From JAZGGS01 sp963764825 (lineage in GTDB: Bacteria; Bacteroidota; Ignavibacteria; Ignavibacteriales; Ignavibacteriaceae): a DNA stretch of 64,000 nt. The position numbers and the translations under genes are program-made. Below, one piece after another: positions 11,407-21,939 of this stretch; position 1 is the first letter of the stretch, and every line of letters begins with the position of its first letter. Location of the stretch: NCBI GenBank assembly GCA_963764825.1, contig CAVXUA010000016.1:1-64000 (forward strand), given 5' to 3'. The notes beneath the pieces were generated by a model, which had not been told where the DNA came from, searched no databases, and worked only from the letters and a program-made list of their open reading frames with translations.

Positions 11407-13412
11407 ATGAATCATATATTTGAAAAGAAAAATTTTAATAATTCTATCAAGATCGTTTCCTTTCTGATTATAGTCTTTCTAATTTCACCAAATCTAATTT
11501 TTTCTCAAACAAACGAACAAAAAACAGGTAATCCACCAGATCCCACTGCTCATCATGAAATTAAAGATGATGATTACATTCCGGATTTAAGGGATAGTCA
11601 GGGAAGATCGCCAGCCTATAATTATTCAATGAATGACATTATTACTGTTCAGGTAAATGTTGACGTGAATGGGCAAAACATAGTTGGAGATGCTGCAAAT
11701 GAACCATCAATTGCTGTTGATCCAAATGATCCGAATAGAATGGCAATAGGCTGGAGGCAGTTCAATACAATTACAAATAATTTCCGCCAAGCCGGGTATG
11801 GATTTACTACAGATGGTGGGATTACTTGGACATTTCCAGGTGTAATCCAGCCAGGTGTATTCCGGTCAGATCCTGTACTAGATGCAGATAAAGATGGAAA
11901 TTTTTATTATAACAGTTTAACAAATTCCCCTGAATTTTTGTGTGATGTATTTAAATCAAGTGACGGAGGATCCTCCTGGGATGGTGGAACTTTTGCGCAG
12001 GGAGGAGACAAACAATGGATGACGATAGACAAAACTGACGGTCCCGGAACCGGACATAATTATTCCTTCTGGACTTCTAGTTACAGCGTCTGTTCTCCTG
12101 GTTTTTTTACGCGCTCGACTGATGGCGGCGGAAGTTTTGAAGATTGTATTACAATCCCCAATGAGCCTTACTGGGGTACGCTTATTGTTGGACCCAATGG
12201 TGAACTTTATGTTGGCGGATCAATCGGATTTGATTTTCAGGTTGCGAAATCTACAAATGCACAGATCTCTGGTCAAACAATAATCTGGAATATGAATACA
12301 GTTGTAGATCTGGATGGTTCTATTACCTATGGAATTGGACCTAATCCTGGTGGTTTAGGAGGTCAAACATCAATTGCGGTTGATACTTCCGGCGGTCCTT
12401 ATCATGGCAATGTTTATTTATTATGCTCTGTTGATAGAGATTCTAATTCTGATCCATCAGATGTGATGTTTACCGGAGCACAGATGGAGGTGTTAACTGG
12501 AGTTCACCCATTAAAGTTAATGATGATCCTGGTACTGCTGCATATCAATGGTTTGGTACTATGTCTGTTGCACCGAACGGACGTATTGATGTAATATGGC
12601 TCGATACCCGTAATAATCCCGGAACTAATATTTCAGCTTTATATTATTCAAATTCGAACGACGGTGGAACAACCTGGTCGCCAAATGAAAGACTTTCAGA
12701 TTATTTCGATCCGCACGTTGGCTGGCCGCAACAGCAAAAGATGGGAGATTATTTCCATATGGTTTCCGACAACAACGGTGCAAATCTGGCATGGGCAGCT
12801 ACATTTAATGGTGAACAGGATGTTTATTACAGTTATATCGCCGATACAACTATTGTTCCCGTAGAACTTCTGTCATTTTCAGCTTCTGTCGCAGCGAATG
12901 TTGTTAATCTTTCCTGGTCAACAGCAACAGAATTAAATAACCACGGCTTTGAAATTGAGAGAAACTCTGATCTATCAAATTGGAGAACGATTGGTTTTAG
13001 AGATGGAAATGGAACAACAACAGAACCACAGACCTATTCCTATCTAGATGAAAATATTTCTACGGGGATATATCAATACAGATTAAAACAAATTGATTTT
13101 AATGGCGATTTTGAATACTCAGATATTGTGGAAGTTGAGATAGCTCCATCAGTATTTTCTCTTTCCCAAAACTACCCAAATCCGTTTAATCCGAGTACAG
13201 CTATTAGTTATCAGTTACCAGCAAATAATTTTGCAACATTAAAAGTTTATGATGTTTTAGGTAACCAAGTTGCTTCACTCGTTAATGAGCAAAAACCTGC
13301 AGGTGTATACGAGGTTGAGTTCAATGCTTCTGAATTTGGAAGCGGAGTATATTTTTACAGGCTGCAAGCGGGTACTTTTATTGAAACTAAGAAGATGGTG
13401 CTTTTAAGGTAA
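11407..13412 (+). CDS. BNR/sialidase-like repeat protein, T9SS cargo (frameshifted)
   Basis: About 668 codons. A signal sequence (IVSFLIIVFLISPNLIFSQ) follows a charged N-terminus. The body has repeated Asp-box (BNR) motifs such as YGFTTDGGITWTF, KSSDGGSSWDGG, RSTDGGGSF and NSNDGGTTWSP, the signature of sialidase-fold beta-propellers, plus EPSIAVDPNDPNRMAIGWR typical of exo-sialidase-like secreted proteins. A beta-sandwich of the VELLSFSA ... WSTATELNNHGFEIER type precedes the sorting domain (LSQNYPNPFNPSTAISY ... ETKKMVLLR). Frame is lost at ~12485-12560 within a BNR repeat (MFT ... DGGVNWSSPI restored by indels). Sialidase catalytic residues cannot be assigned with confidence, so an enzymatic role is not claimed. 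Confidence 0.8.
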
Positions 13413-13436
13413 TCAAGAATAAAGAATTTTAATATC

Positions 13437-13463
13437 AGGCGGGCGTTTGTTCGCCTTTTTTTA
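13437..13463 (+). terminator. Terminator after the BNR protein gene
   Basis: The stem ggcg (13442-13445) with cgcc (13452-13455), extendable through aggcg (13437-13441), is followed by seven T. Confidence 0.7.
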
Positions 13464-13541
13464 TTAATACACCATAATGATTAACTTTAAAATGATAGTT
13501 ATTTACGTTTATTCTCATTCACAATAAAAACAGGCTGAAAA

Positions 13542-15283
13542 ATGAAAAAATTATATTTTCTAAGTATCCTTTTAATTTTTTCGGCTGCAAACTTCAGCCA
13601 GTCTTTTATTAACTCCAATAATCAAGAAGATGGAATAAATTATTTATTATTTAATCACCAACCAAGATTAATAGAATCCGTAAATCAAATTACACCCGAT
13701 TGGATTTACGACACAAAAGCAATTATTCTTTCCAGTTTAAAATCAGCAGATCTAAACGGGGACGGCATAAAAGAAATTATTGTATCCACTTATGATACTA
13801 TACCCGGCAGTCCTTACGGGGCAGGGTTAATTTACGTTTTAGATATCACTGGAGGCAATTTAGCAGGCTGGCCTTTAAGAATGGTTGGGGTACCAATACC
13901 TGCAACTGTTTCAATTGGCGATATAGATAACAATGATAGTTTGGAAGTTGTTGTAGGAAGTTGGAACAGATTATATGCATTTGATTTGCACGGAAACCTA
14001 AAACCTGGTTTTCCAAAGAATTTAGGAACAAGCCAGGCATCAACTCTAATTGATTTAGACAAAAACGGAACTCTCGAAATTATTTATCCCTCCGATAATA
14101 ATAATTTATACATCTTTAATTCTGATGGTTCACTTTTTCCCGGCTGGCCGCAGGCACTTCCGGATTTACCAGGTTCACCAGCTATTGCCGATATTGATAA
14201 TGATGATGAATTTGAAATTGTAGCCGGTACATTTCAAGGTCCTGTTGGGTCCTGATCCGTTTAATCTTTATGCATGGGAAATTAATGGTAATGTAATAAA
14301 CGGATTCCCTGTGAGTTTATCAGGAGTGATAAAATCCACACCGGCTATTGGCGATTTGGACGATGATGGAACAAAAGAAATTGTTGTAATTTCTTATGAT
14401 GATACAAATGATGACAGCTTGTATGTTTTTGATGCTGAAGGAAATACTAAAAACGGGTTTCCCTGTTGGGGTGCACTATGCTCGTTTGTCATCACCCGCA
14501 TTGGGTGATATTGATGGTGATGGGGATTTGGAAATTATTGTAGGTGGGCTTGATAATACAGAAATACTTTACGGTTTTCATCACGATGGTTCTGTTATTC
14601 AAAATTTTCCTGTTCTTTTAAATCATCCAGGCAGCTCGTTTAATATAAACAGTTCTCCGGTTATTTGCGATATTGATGGCGATACCACAACTGTTGAAAT
14701 TGTAGTAAAGGTAAATGATTATATTTTTGCGATTCACAATGATTCTACCCTTGTAAACGGTTTCCCCTATTTTATTAATGATGAAAACCAATCCGGAACT
14801 TATGGTCCTTCTCCGTTAGTTGATGATTTTGATAATGATGGTGATATTGAATTTGTCTTTTCATCAATTGCCGGTAAGATTCACTTTTTTGATATGCCTG
14901 AAGCATATAACAAAAATTTTGTGTTTTGGAATTCATATAAGCACGATATGCAGAATACAAGTGCCATTTTTCCAATCGAGATATTTACAGATGTAAATGA
15001 TTTTGATAGCTGGATACCCTCAGAATTTGCACTATTTCAAAACTATCCAAATCCGTTTAATCCAAGGACAAAAATAAAATACTCGATTCCACAATCATCT
15101 CAAGTAATTGTAAAAGTATTTGATGTACTTGGCAATGAAATACAGACCTTAGTTAATGAATATAAGATTGCCGGCACTTATAAGATGACTTTGCAGGCAA
15201 AAAATCTATCGAGTGGAATTTATTTCTATCAGCTGAATGCTGGCAGTTTTGTTGAGACTAAGAAGATGATATTGTTAAAATAA
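13542..15283 (+). CDS. FG-GAP/VCBS repeat protein, T9SS cargo (two frameshifts)
   Basis: About 580 codons with a signal peptide (MKKLYFLSILLIFSAANFSQ). Eight FG-GAP-like calcium-binding repeats are readable, for example ADLNGDGIKEIIV, GDIDNNDSLEVVVG, IDLDKNGTLEII, ADIDNDDEFEIVAG, GDLDDDGTKEIVV, GDIDGDGDLEIIVGG and DDFDNDGDIEFVF. These form an integrin-alpha-like propeller in which Asp-rich loops bind calcium. The protein ends with a sorting domain (LFQNYPNPFNPRTKIKYS ... ETKKMILLK). Breaks near 14245 and 14468 are each restored by one base. The family usually serves adhesion or polymer binding; a specific ligand cannot be read from the sequence. Confidence 0.85.
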
Positions 15284-15308
15284 TTTATTAGTTAAACTTC
15301 TATTTAAA

Positions 15309-15428
15309 TTAGCCTCGACTTAGTCGGTGCTTTTTCATTGTTATTTGCCAATTAAAAACATTAGCCAATCGTTCACCATTAGTTGCTTCTAAAAATTAAT
15401 AGCACCAATTTATGATTTAGATTTATTT
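15309..15428 (+). repeat. Duplicated intergenic spacer, copy A (similar to 58176-58293)
   Basis: Reading from the terminator onward, this stretch aligns with the spacer at 58176. Shared strings include ttagcctcga, agttgcttcta, aattaat, accaatttat and agatttat. Both copies follow a T9SS cargo gene and both lead straight into the 77-nt element. The similarity outside the hairpin element suggests that a whole 3'-UTR-plus-leader block was copied. Confidence 0.7.
15311..15335 (+). terminator. Terminator-like hairpin after the FG-GAP protein gene
   Basis: gcctcgac (15312-15319) pairs with gtcggtgc (15323-15330) with one mismatch and one G-T pair, and is followed by five T. The copy at 58178-58203 pairs throughout, which supports the structure. 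Confidence 0.65.
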
Positions 15429-15505
15429 CTACTACTTGAGAGAAACATATAAAATTGCATTACTCTTATTTTCTTTTTTGAATATTGTTCTTCCCCAAGG
15501 AGTAG
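15429..15505 (+). ncRNA. Putative structured leader RNA element, copy 1 of 3
   Basis: Closing helix ctactacttg (15429-15438) with caaggagtag (15496-15505) pairs at 9 of 10 positions. The conserved inner sequence gagagaaac follows the 5' strand directly, and cttcccc precedes the 3' strand. The 77-nt span is the same as in the copy at 59195. The centre is not conserved and contains no shared reading frame. It ends 45 bases before the start codon of the propeller protein gene, whose ribosome binding site AAGGAGG is at 15539-15545. Conservation of the helix, the flanking inner strings and the position suggests a regulatory RNA. No known riboswitch class was recognised. Confidence 0.5.
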
Positions 15506-15550
15506 GGTGCGTTGATAGTTTTTTTTATTTCACTCATTAAGGAGGTTGCT

Positions 15551-17311
15551 ATGAATAAATTAAAACCACTTATTTTTCTTATAATATTACTTATTGCGTT
15601 TCCGATCTTCTCACAAGACAGTCCCCAGATGGGATTTATAGAATTAATGGAACGTTCTGAAGAAGATTTTAATATGGTTCACGATGCAAAAAAACTAACC
15701 ACTTTGCAAAATATACCCCACACAATTTATATTGAAGAAGGTGTTTTTATTGAAGCGAGGGGAGTTGAAAATGGGAAAGTTGTTTATGCAATATATAACA
15801 ATCTTGTGGACATTTATGATAATGGAGAAACTGCATTTTGGGAAGAAATAGATAGTAAATATGATTTGATGAAGGCAAGGCTTCATTATGTCAATCGCCC
15901 GACACAAAACCCAAGTTTAGGTTTGCCTGAAGTAAGAGAGGGTAGTGCATTGCTGACAACAATGCTAATGGTTACTAACTGGACTGACGATGGGGTATCA
16001 ACATTAGATGCCACAACCGGCGATATAATAAACCTGGCATTCATCGCCGATGCTACCAATCTTTCTTCACCAAAGGAAGCTAACCTTTCCCCCTGGGGAC
16101 AGATAACTGTTTCAGATCAGCTTGAAGACGGCGTAATAGAATATGATACATCGGGGAATTTCTTGCAATTCTTTGCTCCTGCTGGTGGTCCAAATACCAA
16201 CATCCTTAACAACGTGAGAGGTCATAACTTCAGACCCAATGGAAATTTGGTTGTTGCAAATTCCGATGCTACAAATAATGATGCAATAGCAGAATTTGAT
16301 GCGTCAGGCATTTATCTTGGAAACTTTATTGCCAACGGTGCCGGGGGTATGGATAGCCCCTTTGATATAATTTTCAGAACAAATGATTGTCTTGTCTCCA
16401 CAAGTACCAGTGATGCTGTTCATCGGTATGATCTAAATGGTGCATATCTTGATGACTTTGCAACGGGCATTAACTTTGCGCAGCAGATTTTAGAAATGGC
16501 TAATGGAAACATAGCTGTGGCTGGTTTCTCCACCCCATCAGGAATTTATATCTACAGTCCTACTGGTACATTGCTAAACACTCTCACAGTTGTAACCGGA
16601 GTTCGTAGTGTTTATGAGCTACCGAACGGGCATCTTTTAACAACAACGGGCACTTCGTTGTACGAAATAGATGAAAATACTGGTGCAATTATAAGAACGA
16701 TTGCTTCCGGATTGAGCTTCCAATACATCTCCTTATATGATTACTCAGTAATTCCTGTTGAACTTACATCGTTCATAGGAAATGTTGTTGGTGGAATTGT
16801 AATGCTTAGCTGGAGTACTGCAACCGAAATCAATAACTCCGGGTTCCAGGTTGAGCGAAGTGATGACAATGAGAATTTTGCTCAGATTGGATTTGTACCA
16901 GGATTTGGCACAACCACAGAATCTAAATTTTACACATTTGCGGATAATTCATCTATAAGCGGAACGCACTACTATAGATTAAAACAGATTGATTTTGAAG
17001 GAAGCTTTACATACTCGGAAGTTGTTGAAGTAAATGTTGGATTGCCTACCGAATTTGCTCTCCAGCAAAACTATCCTAATCCATTCAACCCAACAACAAA
17101 GATCCATTACTCTGTTCCTGCCGATGGTTTTGTAAATATTGCGGTTTACAATTTACTTGGTGAGAATGTAACCAATATAGTAAACAGCATTCAGAAAGCT
17201 GGAAGCTATGAAGTTACTTTTGATGCTACGAACTTTACAAGTGGAATGTATTTATACAGAATGGAATCAGGAGACTTTGTTTCAGTTAGGAAGATGATGA
17301 TTCTGAAATAA
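15551..17311 (+). CDS. NHL-like beta-propeller protein, T9SS cargo
   Basis: An intact gene of 586 residues. The ATG at 15551 has a strong AAGGAGG at 15539-15545; an upstream in-frame codon at 15512 lacks one. A signal peptide (LIFLIILLIAFPIFSQ) is followed by a ~100-residue N-terminal region and then ~270 residues of repeated strands about values along a path (FRPNGNLVVANSD, FDASGIYLGNF, YDLNGAYLDDF, LPNGHLLTTTG). These read as an NHL/SMP-30-like propeller. A beta-sandwich (VELTSFIGN ... WSTATEINNSGFQVER) and a sorting domain (LQQNYPNPFNPTTKIHYS) close it. It is the gene directly behind element copy 1, so it may be controlled by it. Substrate or ligand is unknown. Confidence 0.82.
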   Translation: MNKLKPLIFLIILLIAFPIFSQDSPQMGFIELMERSEEDFNMVHDAKKLTTLQNIPHTIYIEEGVFIEARGVENGKVVYAIYNNLVDIYDNGETAFWEEIDSKYDLMKARLHYVNRPTQNPSLGLPEVREGSALLTTMLMVTNWTDDGVSTLDATTGDIINLAFIADATNLSSPKEANLSPWGQITVSDQLEDGVIEYDTSGNFLQFFAPAGGPNTNILNNVRGHNFRPNGNLVVANSDATNNDAIAEFDASGIYLGNFIANGAGGMDSPFDIIFRTNDCLVSTSTSDAVHRYDLNGAYLDDFATGINFAQQILEMANGNIAVAGFSTPSGIYIYSPTGTLLNTLTVVTGVRSVYELPNGHLLTTTGTSLYEIDENTGAIIRTIASGLSFQYISLYDYSVIPVELTSFIGNVVGGIVMLSWSTATEINNSGFQVERSDDNENFAQIGFVPGFGTTTESKFYTFADNSSISGTHYYRLKQIDFEGSFTYSEVVEVNVGLPTEFALQQNYPNPFNPTTKIHYSVPADGFVNIAVYNLLGENVTNIVNSIQKAGSYEVTFDATNFTSGMYLYRMESGDFVSVRKMMILK

Positions 17312-17331
17312 GTTTCACATACTAAAACATT

Positions 17332-17360
17332 AAAGCCAGGTTATATACCTGGCTTTTTTT
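17332..17360 (+). terminator. Terminator after the propeller protein gene
   Basis: aaagccagg (17332-17340) pairs perfectly with cctggcttt (17348-17356) and is followed by T. Confidence 0.92.
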
Positions 17361-17435
17361 ATGCTTAGTTTATACCAATAAACTTCAAGCGAAAAATATT
17401 GTTGAAATAATCCTCCAAAATATTTTCTTATATTT

Positions 17436-17463
17436 AAGCCGCCCAAAAAGCGGCTTTTTTTAT
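17436..17463 (+). terminator. Second hairpin with T-run, upstream of der
   Basis: aagccgc (17436-17442) pairs with gcggctt (17450-17456), then a T-run. No gene lies between it and the previous terminator, so it is either a back-up terminator or an attenuator in the der leader, 53 bases before the der start codon. Confidence 0.75.
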
Positions 17464-17515
17464 GTTAACCATAAATTTCACTATTAAATTTTTATCACGG
17501 ATCAATTGATTTAAA

Positions 17516-18827
17516 ATGAACTCCCCGTTAGTAGTAATAGTCGGTCGTCCAAATGTTGGAAAATCAACACTCTTTAACCGCCTAATTGGCAAAAGAGATG
17601 CAATAGTTGATGATGTTAGTGGTGTAACCCGCGACAGGATTTACGGTGAAGCAGATTGGAACGGCAAAACTTTCCGCATAATTGATACAGGTGGTTACGT
17701 GCCCGATTCCGAAGATGTTTTTGAAACTGCAATACGTGAGCAGGTTGAAATTGCAATTGATGAAGCAGACAGCATACTTTTTGTTGTAGATGTTCGTGAT
17801 GGTATTAACCCGATGGATACAGAAATAATGAAGCTGCTCCGTACATCAGGCAGGGAATATTTTCTTATTGTAAATAAAGTTGATTCGGAAAAATTTGAAA
17901 GTGCTGCAGGCGAATTTTATTCACTCGGTGTTGATAAGTTGTACGATGATTTCTGCATTAAGTGGAAGGAAGATTGGTGATCTGCTGGATGATGTAACCG
18001 ATAAATTTACAATGGAAGAGAAAGGCGAAGAAGATGCACGGTTAAAAATTGCAATTGTGGGGAGACCAAATGTTGGTAAATCTTCGTTGGTTAATGCTCT
18101 ACTTGGTGAAGAAAGAAGCATCGTAACAAAAATACCAGGCACAACCCGCGACAGCATCGATTCAATCCTTAAATATTATGGCGAGGAAATTATTCTAATC
18201 GATACTGCCGGTTTAAGAAAAAGGAAAAGAGTGAAGGAAAGTATTGAGTTTTATTCAAACATAAGATCGCTTAAAGCAATAGGTGAGTGTGATGTTGCTG
18301 TGGTTATGATTGATGCAGAATCCGGTTTGGAAAAACAGGATCAGAAAATAATTGATGAAGTTGTTAGATGGAGAAAAGGATTGATAATTGCTGCTAATAA
18401 ATGGGACCTTATAAAAAAAGATACCGACACAGCTCATCAATACGAAACAGCTATATATGATAAACTTGGAGCTGTGAATTATGCTGAGATTATTTTTACC
18501 TCAGCGCTTACAAAACAGAGGATCTATAAACTGGTTGATTTATGTAAGAAGGTAAAAGAAGAAAGAAAGAAAAAAATAGGAACCAACCGACTCAACGAGG
18601 ATCTTCTTGAAGAAATAAAAAAAACGCCTCCGCCTGCAACTAGTACAGGTAAAGAGATAAGAATTAAATATATAATTCAGGCAGGAGATCACTACCCGGT
18701 ATTCATTTTTTTCTGTAACTATCCTAAGTATCTTGCAGAAAATTATAAAAAATTTCTGGAAAATCTTATAAGAAAGAAATACGGATTCCATGGTGTTCCG
18801 ATAACAGTAAGTTTTAAAAGCAAATGA
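17516..18827 (+). CDS. der: Ribosome biogenesis GTPase Der (one frameshift)
   Basis: Der (EngA) is a tandem GTPase needed for assembly of the 50S ribosomal subunit. Both G domains are complete. The first has GRPNVGKST, DTGGYV and NKVD; the second has GRPNVGKSS, DTAGLRKRKR and NKWD. The C-terminal KH-like domain ends in KYGFHGVPITVSFK, as in the family. The length of ~436 residues is normal. An extra base near 17950 splits it; with one base removed the protein reads LYDISALSGRKIGDLLDD, the expected G5 region. Because der is essential, the break is almost certainly an error in the sequence. It overlaps the next gene by 4 bases. Confidence 0.95.
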
Positions 18828-20183
18828 TTAGACCAAACAAAATAATCGTCGTAGGTGGAAATGCTGCTGGTCCTGCTGCAGCTGCAAGAGCTAAACGGGT
18901 TAATCCAAACGCAGAAGTAATTCTTTTTGAAGCCGGAAATTTTATTTCTACAGGTACTTGCGAAATGCCTTATGTGCTTTCAGGTGAAATTAAAGATCAT
19001 AGCGAGATAGTTTTTTTCTCACCAGAATCATTCTTTAGAAAAAAAGGAGTGAAGGTTTTTATAAATCATTCAGTGGAGGAGATAAACACTAAAGAAAATG
19101 AAATTTCTGTAAGAAATGGTAATGAAAATAAATTGATAACTTTTAATTACGACACACTGATTTTATGTACAGGCTCCACTGCACGAATACTTCCGCAGTT
19201 TAATGCTGAATTAAATAATGTATTCACATTAAAAAATGTTTCTGATCTTATTGGTATAAAGAACTACATCAATAAAAATAATGTTTCTAAAGCTGTTATA
19301 ATTGGTTCCGGGTATATTGGTTTGGAAGCAGCAGAAGCTATATCTAAAAATTGGTATTAAAGTAACACTTCTTGAAAAGGAAGACCAACCAATGCCTAGC
19401 GGTGAAACTGGAACTTAAGACAAGAGATACTTTCGCTTATTAAGAATAATGAGATAGAATTTATTGGTAGCATCGATGATATTGAACCAGTAATTTATAA
19501 TGGCGTTGTAAAATCGATTAAACTTGGTGATGATTATATTGAAACTGATCTAATAATTTTATCAGTTGGTTTTTCACCAAATACTTTCCTGGCTCACCAG
19601 GCGAAGCTGGAACTTGGAAGATTTGGTGGAATTAAAGTAGATAAGAAATTAACAACATCTAACAGCAGGATTTTTGCAGCCGGAGATAATTGTGAAGTAT
19701 TAAATGCAGTTACAGGTAAACCCGATTACATCCCTCTTGCAACAACGGCTTACACTTACGGACATATTGCCGGGGAGAATGCAGCTGGTGGAAATCTAAG
19801 CTCCGAACCGGTTGTAAAAAACGCAGCGGTTAAATTTTTCGATCAATATTTTGCGTTCGTAGGATTAACAAGTAATGAAGCAGAGAGAGCAAGAATTGAA
19901 TTTAATTCGGTTACGGTTAAAGTACCAAATATTGTAAAGGTTATGCCCCGCAGCAGGGAAGTGTTTGGTAAATTAATTTTTGAAAAAAGTAATCAAAGAA
20001 TTCTTGGTGCATCTTTTTACGGCGGAACTGAAGTATTCCGGCTATGCAGACCTGGTATCTTCACTTATAAAGTTAAAGCAAGACACAGAAGCACTAACAA
20101 AAATCAATTACAATTATACGCCGCCTCTTTCACCTTTTATAAATCCACTTTATCTGTTAGGTAAAAAAGCAAAAGCAGTTTAA
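18824..20183 (+). CDS. FAD/NAD-dependent oxidoreductase, CoA-disulfide reductase / NADH oxidase type (frameshifted)
   Basis: About 450 codons, the usual family length. Features in order: FAD-binding VVGGNAAGPAAAARA, the single redox cysteine in STGTCEMPY (as in CoA-disulfide reductase and NADH peroxidase), the NAD-binding IIGSGYIGLEAAEA, the second FAD motif RIFAAGDN, and a dimerisation domain ending in YNYTPPLSPFINPLY. It would use NAD(P)H to reduce a disulfide (CoA disulfide or a persulfide) or oxygen. The sequence alone does not choose between these. Breaks near 19350 (extra A), 19410 and 20035 (extra base) are each restored by one-base changes. It starts in the last codons of der (ATGA overlap), implying translational coupling. 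Confidence 0.85.
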
Positions 20184-20201
20184 GTTTGTACAGGAAGTTA
20201 A

Positions 20202-20837
20202 ATGAAAACACAAAATAATTTCGTATTGATTGATCACCCGCTTGTTAAGAGAGATATAACATTATTGCGGAAAGTAGAAACCAATTGTAAGCAATTCAGG
20301 GATGCGGTTACAAGGATATCCAACATACTTGCAGTTGAAATAAGCAAAGAATTTGAATTATCAAAAACCGAAATTGAAACTCCACTCGAAAAAACTTCCG
20401 GTCATTTACTTAGCCAGGAGGTTGTACTAGTCCCGGTACTCAGAGCTGGATTAGGAATGGTAAACGGTTTCTTGCAAATTATTCCCGAAGCGAAAGTTGG
20501 GCATATCGGTTTGGAGCGGGATGAGGAAACTTTAAAGCCGAATGAATACTATTACAAAACTCCAAAAGATATTCATAATGCCGAAGTAATACTGCTGGAT
20601 CCAATGCTGGCAACCGGTGGTAGCGCGTCGGAAGCTATAAGGTATTTAAAAAAACGTGGTGTGGATGAAATTGCTTTTGCCTGCCTTGTAGCTGCTCCGG
20701 AAGGAGTTAAAAAACTTTCTGAAGACCATGCCGATGTGAAAATTTATGGCGCTGCTTTGGATAGAACATTAAACGATAAAGGTTATATTTTACCAGGATT
20801 AGGTGACGCAGGAGACAGAACATTTGGCACATTATAG
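20202..20837 (+). CDS. upp: Uracil phosphoribosyltransferase
   Basis: An intact 211-residue protein, the typical length. It converts uracil and PRPP to UMP in pyrimidine salvage. The PRPP-binding loop is seen as LLDPMLATGGSA. The VPVLRAGLGMVNGF segment and the C-terminal ILPGLGDAGDRTFGT uracil-binding region are diagnostic. It starts 18 bases after the oxidoreductase and its end overlaps the next gene. Confidence 0.96.
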   Translation: MKTQNNFVLIDHPLVKRDITLLRKVETNCKQFRDAVTRISNILAVEISKEFELSKTEIETPLEKTSGHLLSQEVVLVPVLRAGLGMVNGFLQIIPEAKVGHIGLERDEETLKPNEYYYKTPKDIHNAEVILLDPMLATGGSASEAIRYLKKRGVDEIAFACLVAAPEGVKKLSEDHADVKIYGAALDRTLNDKGYILPGLGDAGDRTFGTL

Positions 20838-21846
20838 AACTTTCCTTTTCCCCATTTTATTTTTTCTTGCACAACAAATCGGTTTTTCCCAGGATTACCC
20901 GGAGCCACGAGTTAATGCACTACTTAAAGATGGAATCATTCATATTATCAACCAGGATTATGAGGGAGCAAAAATCTTCTTCAAAGCTTTGGATGATGAA
21001 TATTCTAATCTACCATTTGGAAAAATATATCTTGCCGCAGTAAGCATTGCAGAATCTTATGATTACGCAGAAGAATTTGATTCAGATTTTATTTACACTA
21101 ATCTTGAAGAAGCAAGAGAGCAATCACTTAATTTGCTGGATGAAGATGAAGAAAATATTTGGTACAATTATTTCTATGCACTTTCCGAAGGTTACATTGC
21201 ATATTTTAATGCGATCAATGAAAGCTGGCTTTCAGCTGTTTCTACAGGAATGAATTCCATTTCAGCTTTTGAAGATTGCCTGGAAATTGATCCGGCGTTT
21301 TACGAATCATACATTGCTATTGGAACTTTTGAATATTGGAAAAGCAGAAAATCTGAAGCATTATCATGGCTTCCTTTCATTGATGATAATAAAAGTTATG
21401 GAATTGAAAGACTTATAACTGCAATCGATTCTTCTTCCTACAATACTTACCTAGCAATTAATTCGTTGATCTGGATTTATATAGACCAGGAAAATTATCC
21501 TGCCGCAATTCAAACTGCTGAAAGAGCTTTAATTGATTTTCCTGAATCAAGATTGTTTAAATGGGGTTTAGCACGCGCTTATGAAGATGTTAACCCGGAG
21601 CATTCAATTATAATCTATGCTGAAATATTGAACTCTTATCCAAAATGGAGAAAATCGAACCAGGTAAATGAAACAATTTTAAAACATCTTATTGCCCAGC
21701 AATATGTAGCATTAGGGGATAAACAAAAAGCAATTGAACTTTGCCAGGAAATATTGCACGAGGGGACAATTCCTGAATCATCTATGGAAAAGCTTGAAGA
21801 CCGGCTGGAAAGAGTGGAAGAATTGCTTTATCAGTTAACTAATTAA
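20803..21846 (+). CDS. Exported TPR-repeat protein
   Basis: An intact gene of up to 347 residues with helical repeat pairs of tetratricopeptide type (for example YPAAIQTAERALIDFPESRLFKWGLARAYED and KQKAIELCQEILHEG). A hydrophobic segment, FLFPILFFLAQQIGFSQ, looks like a signal peptide. With the ATG at 20803 it would be preceded by 13 residues and overlap upp by 35 bases. A TTG at 20824 gives a more usual signal peptide. TPR domains serve protein contacts; the partner is not apparent. It is probably co-transcribed with upp. Confidence 0.75.
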   Translation: MTQETEHLAHYRTFLFPILFFLAQQIGFSQDYPEPRVNALLKDGIIHIINQDYEGAKIFFKALDDEYSNLPFGKIYLAAVSIAESYDYAEEFDSDFIYTNLEEAREQSLNLLDEDEENIWYNYFYALSEGYIAYFNAINESWLSAVSTGMNSISAFEDCLEIDPAFYESYIAIGTFEYWKSRKSEALSWLPFIDDNKSYGIERLITAIDSSSYNTYLAINSLIWIYIDQENYPAAIQTAERALIDFPESRLFKWGLARAYEDVNPEHSIIIYAEILNSYPKWRKSNQVNETILKHLIAQQYVALGDKQKAIELCQEILHEGTIPESSMEKLEDRLERVEELLYQLTN

Positions 21847-21939
21847 TACTTTTATATTTCGCCTCTCTGACTTTACCATCTCGTTAAATTAAATTAAATT
21901 ATTGCTTAAGATAAAAGCAAGATAGTTTAAAACGATATT

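Noticed and set aside
15429..15505. Integron attC site
   Set aside because: The helix arms lack the RYYYAAC/GTTRRRY core sites, no integrase is present, and the element precedes genes rather than following each cassette.
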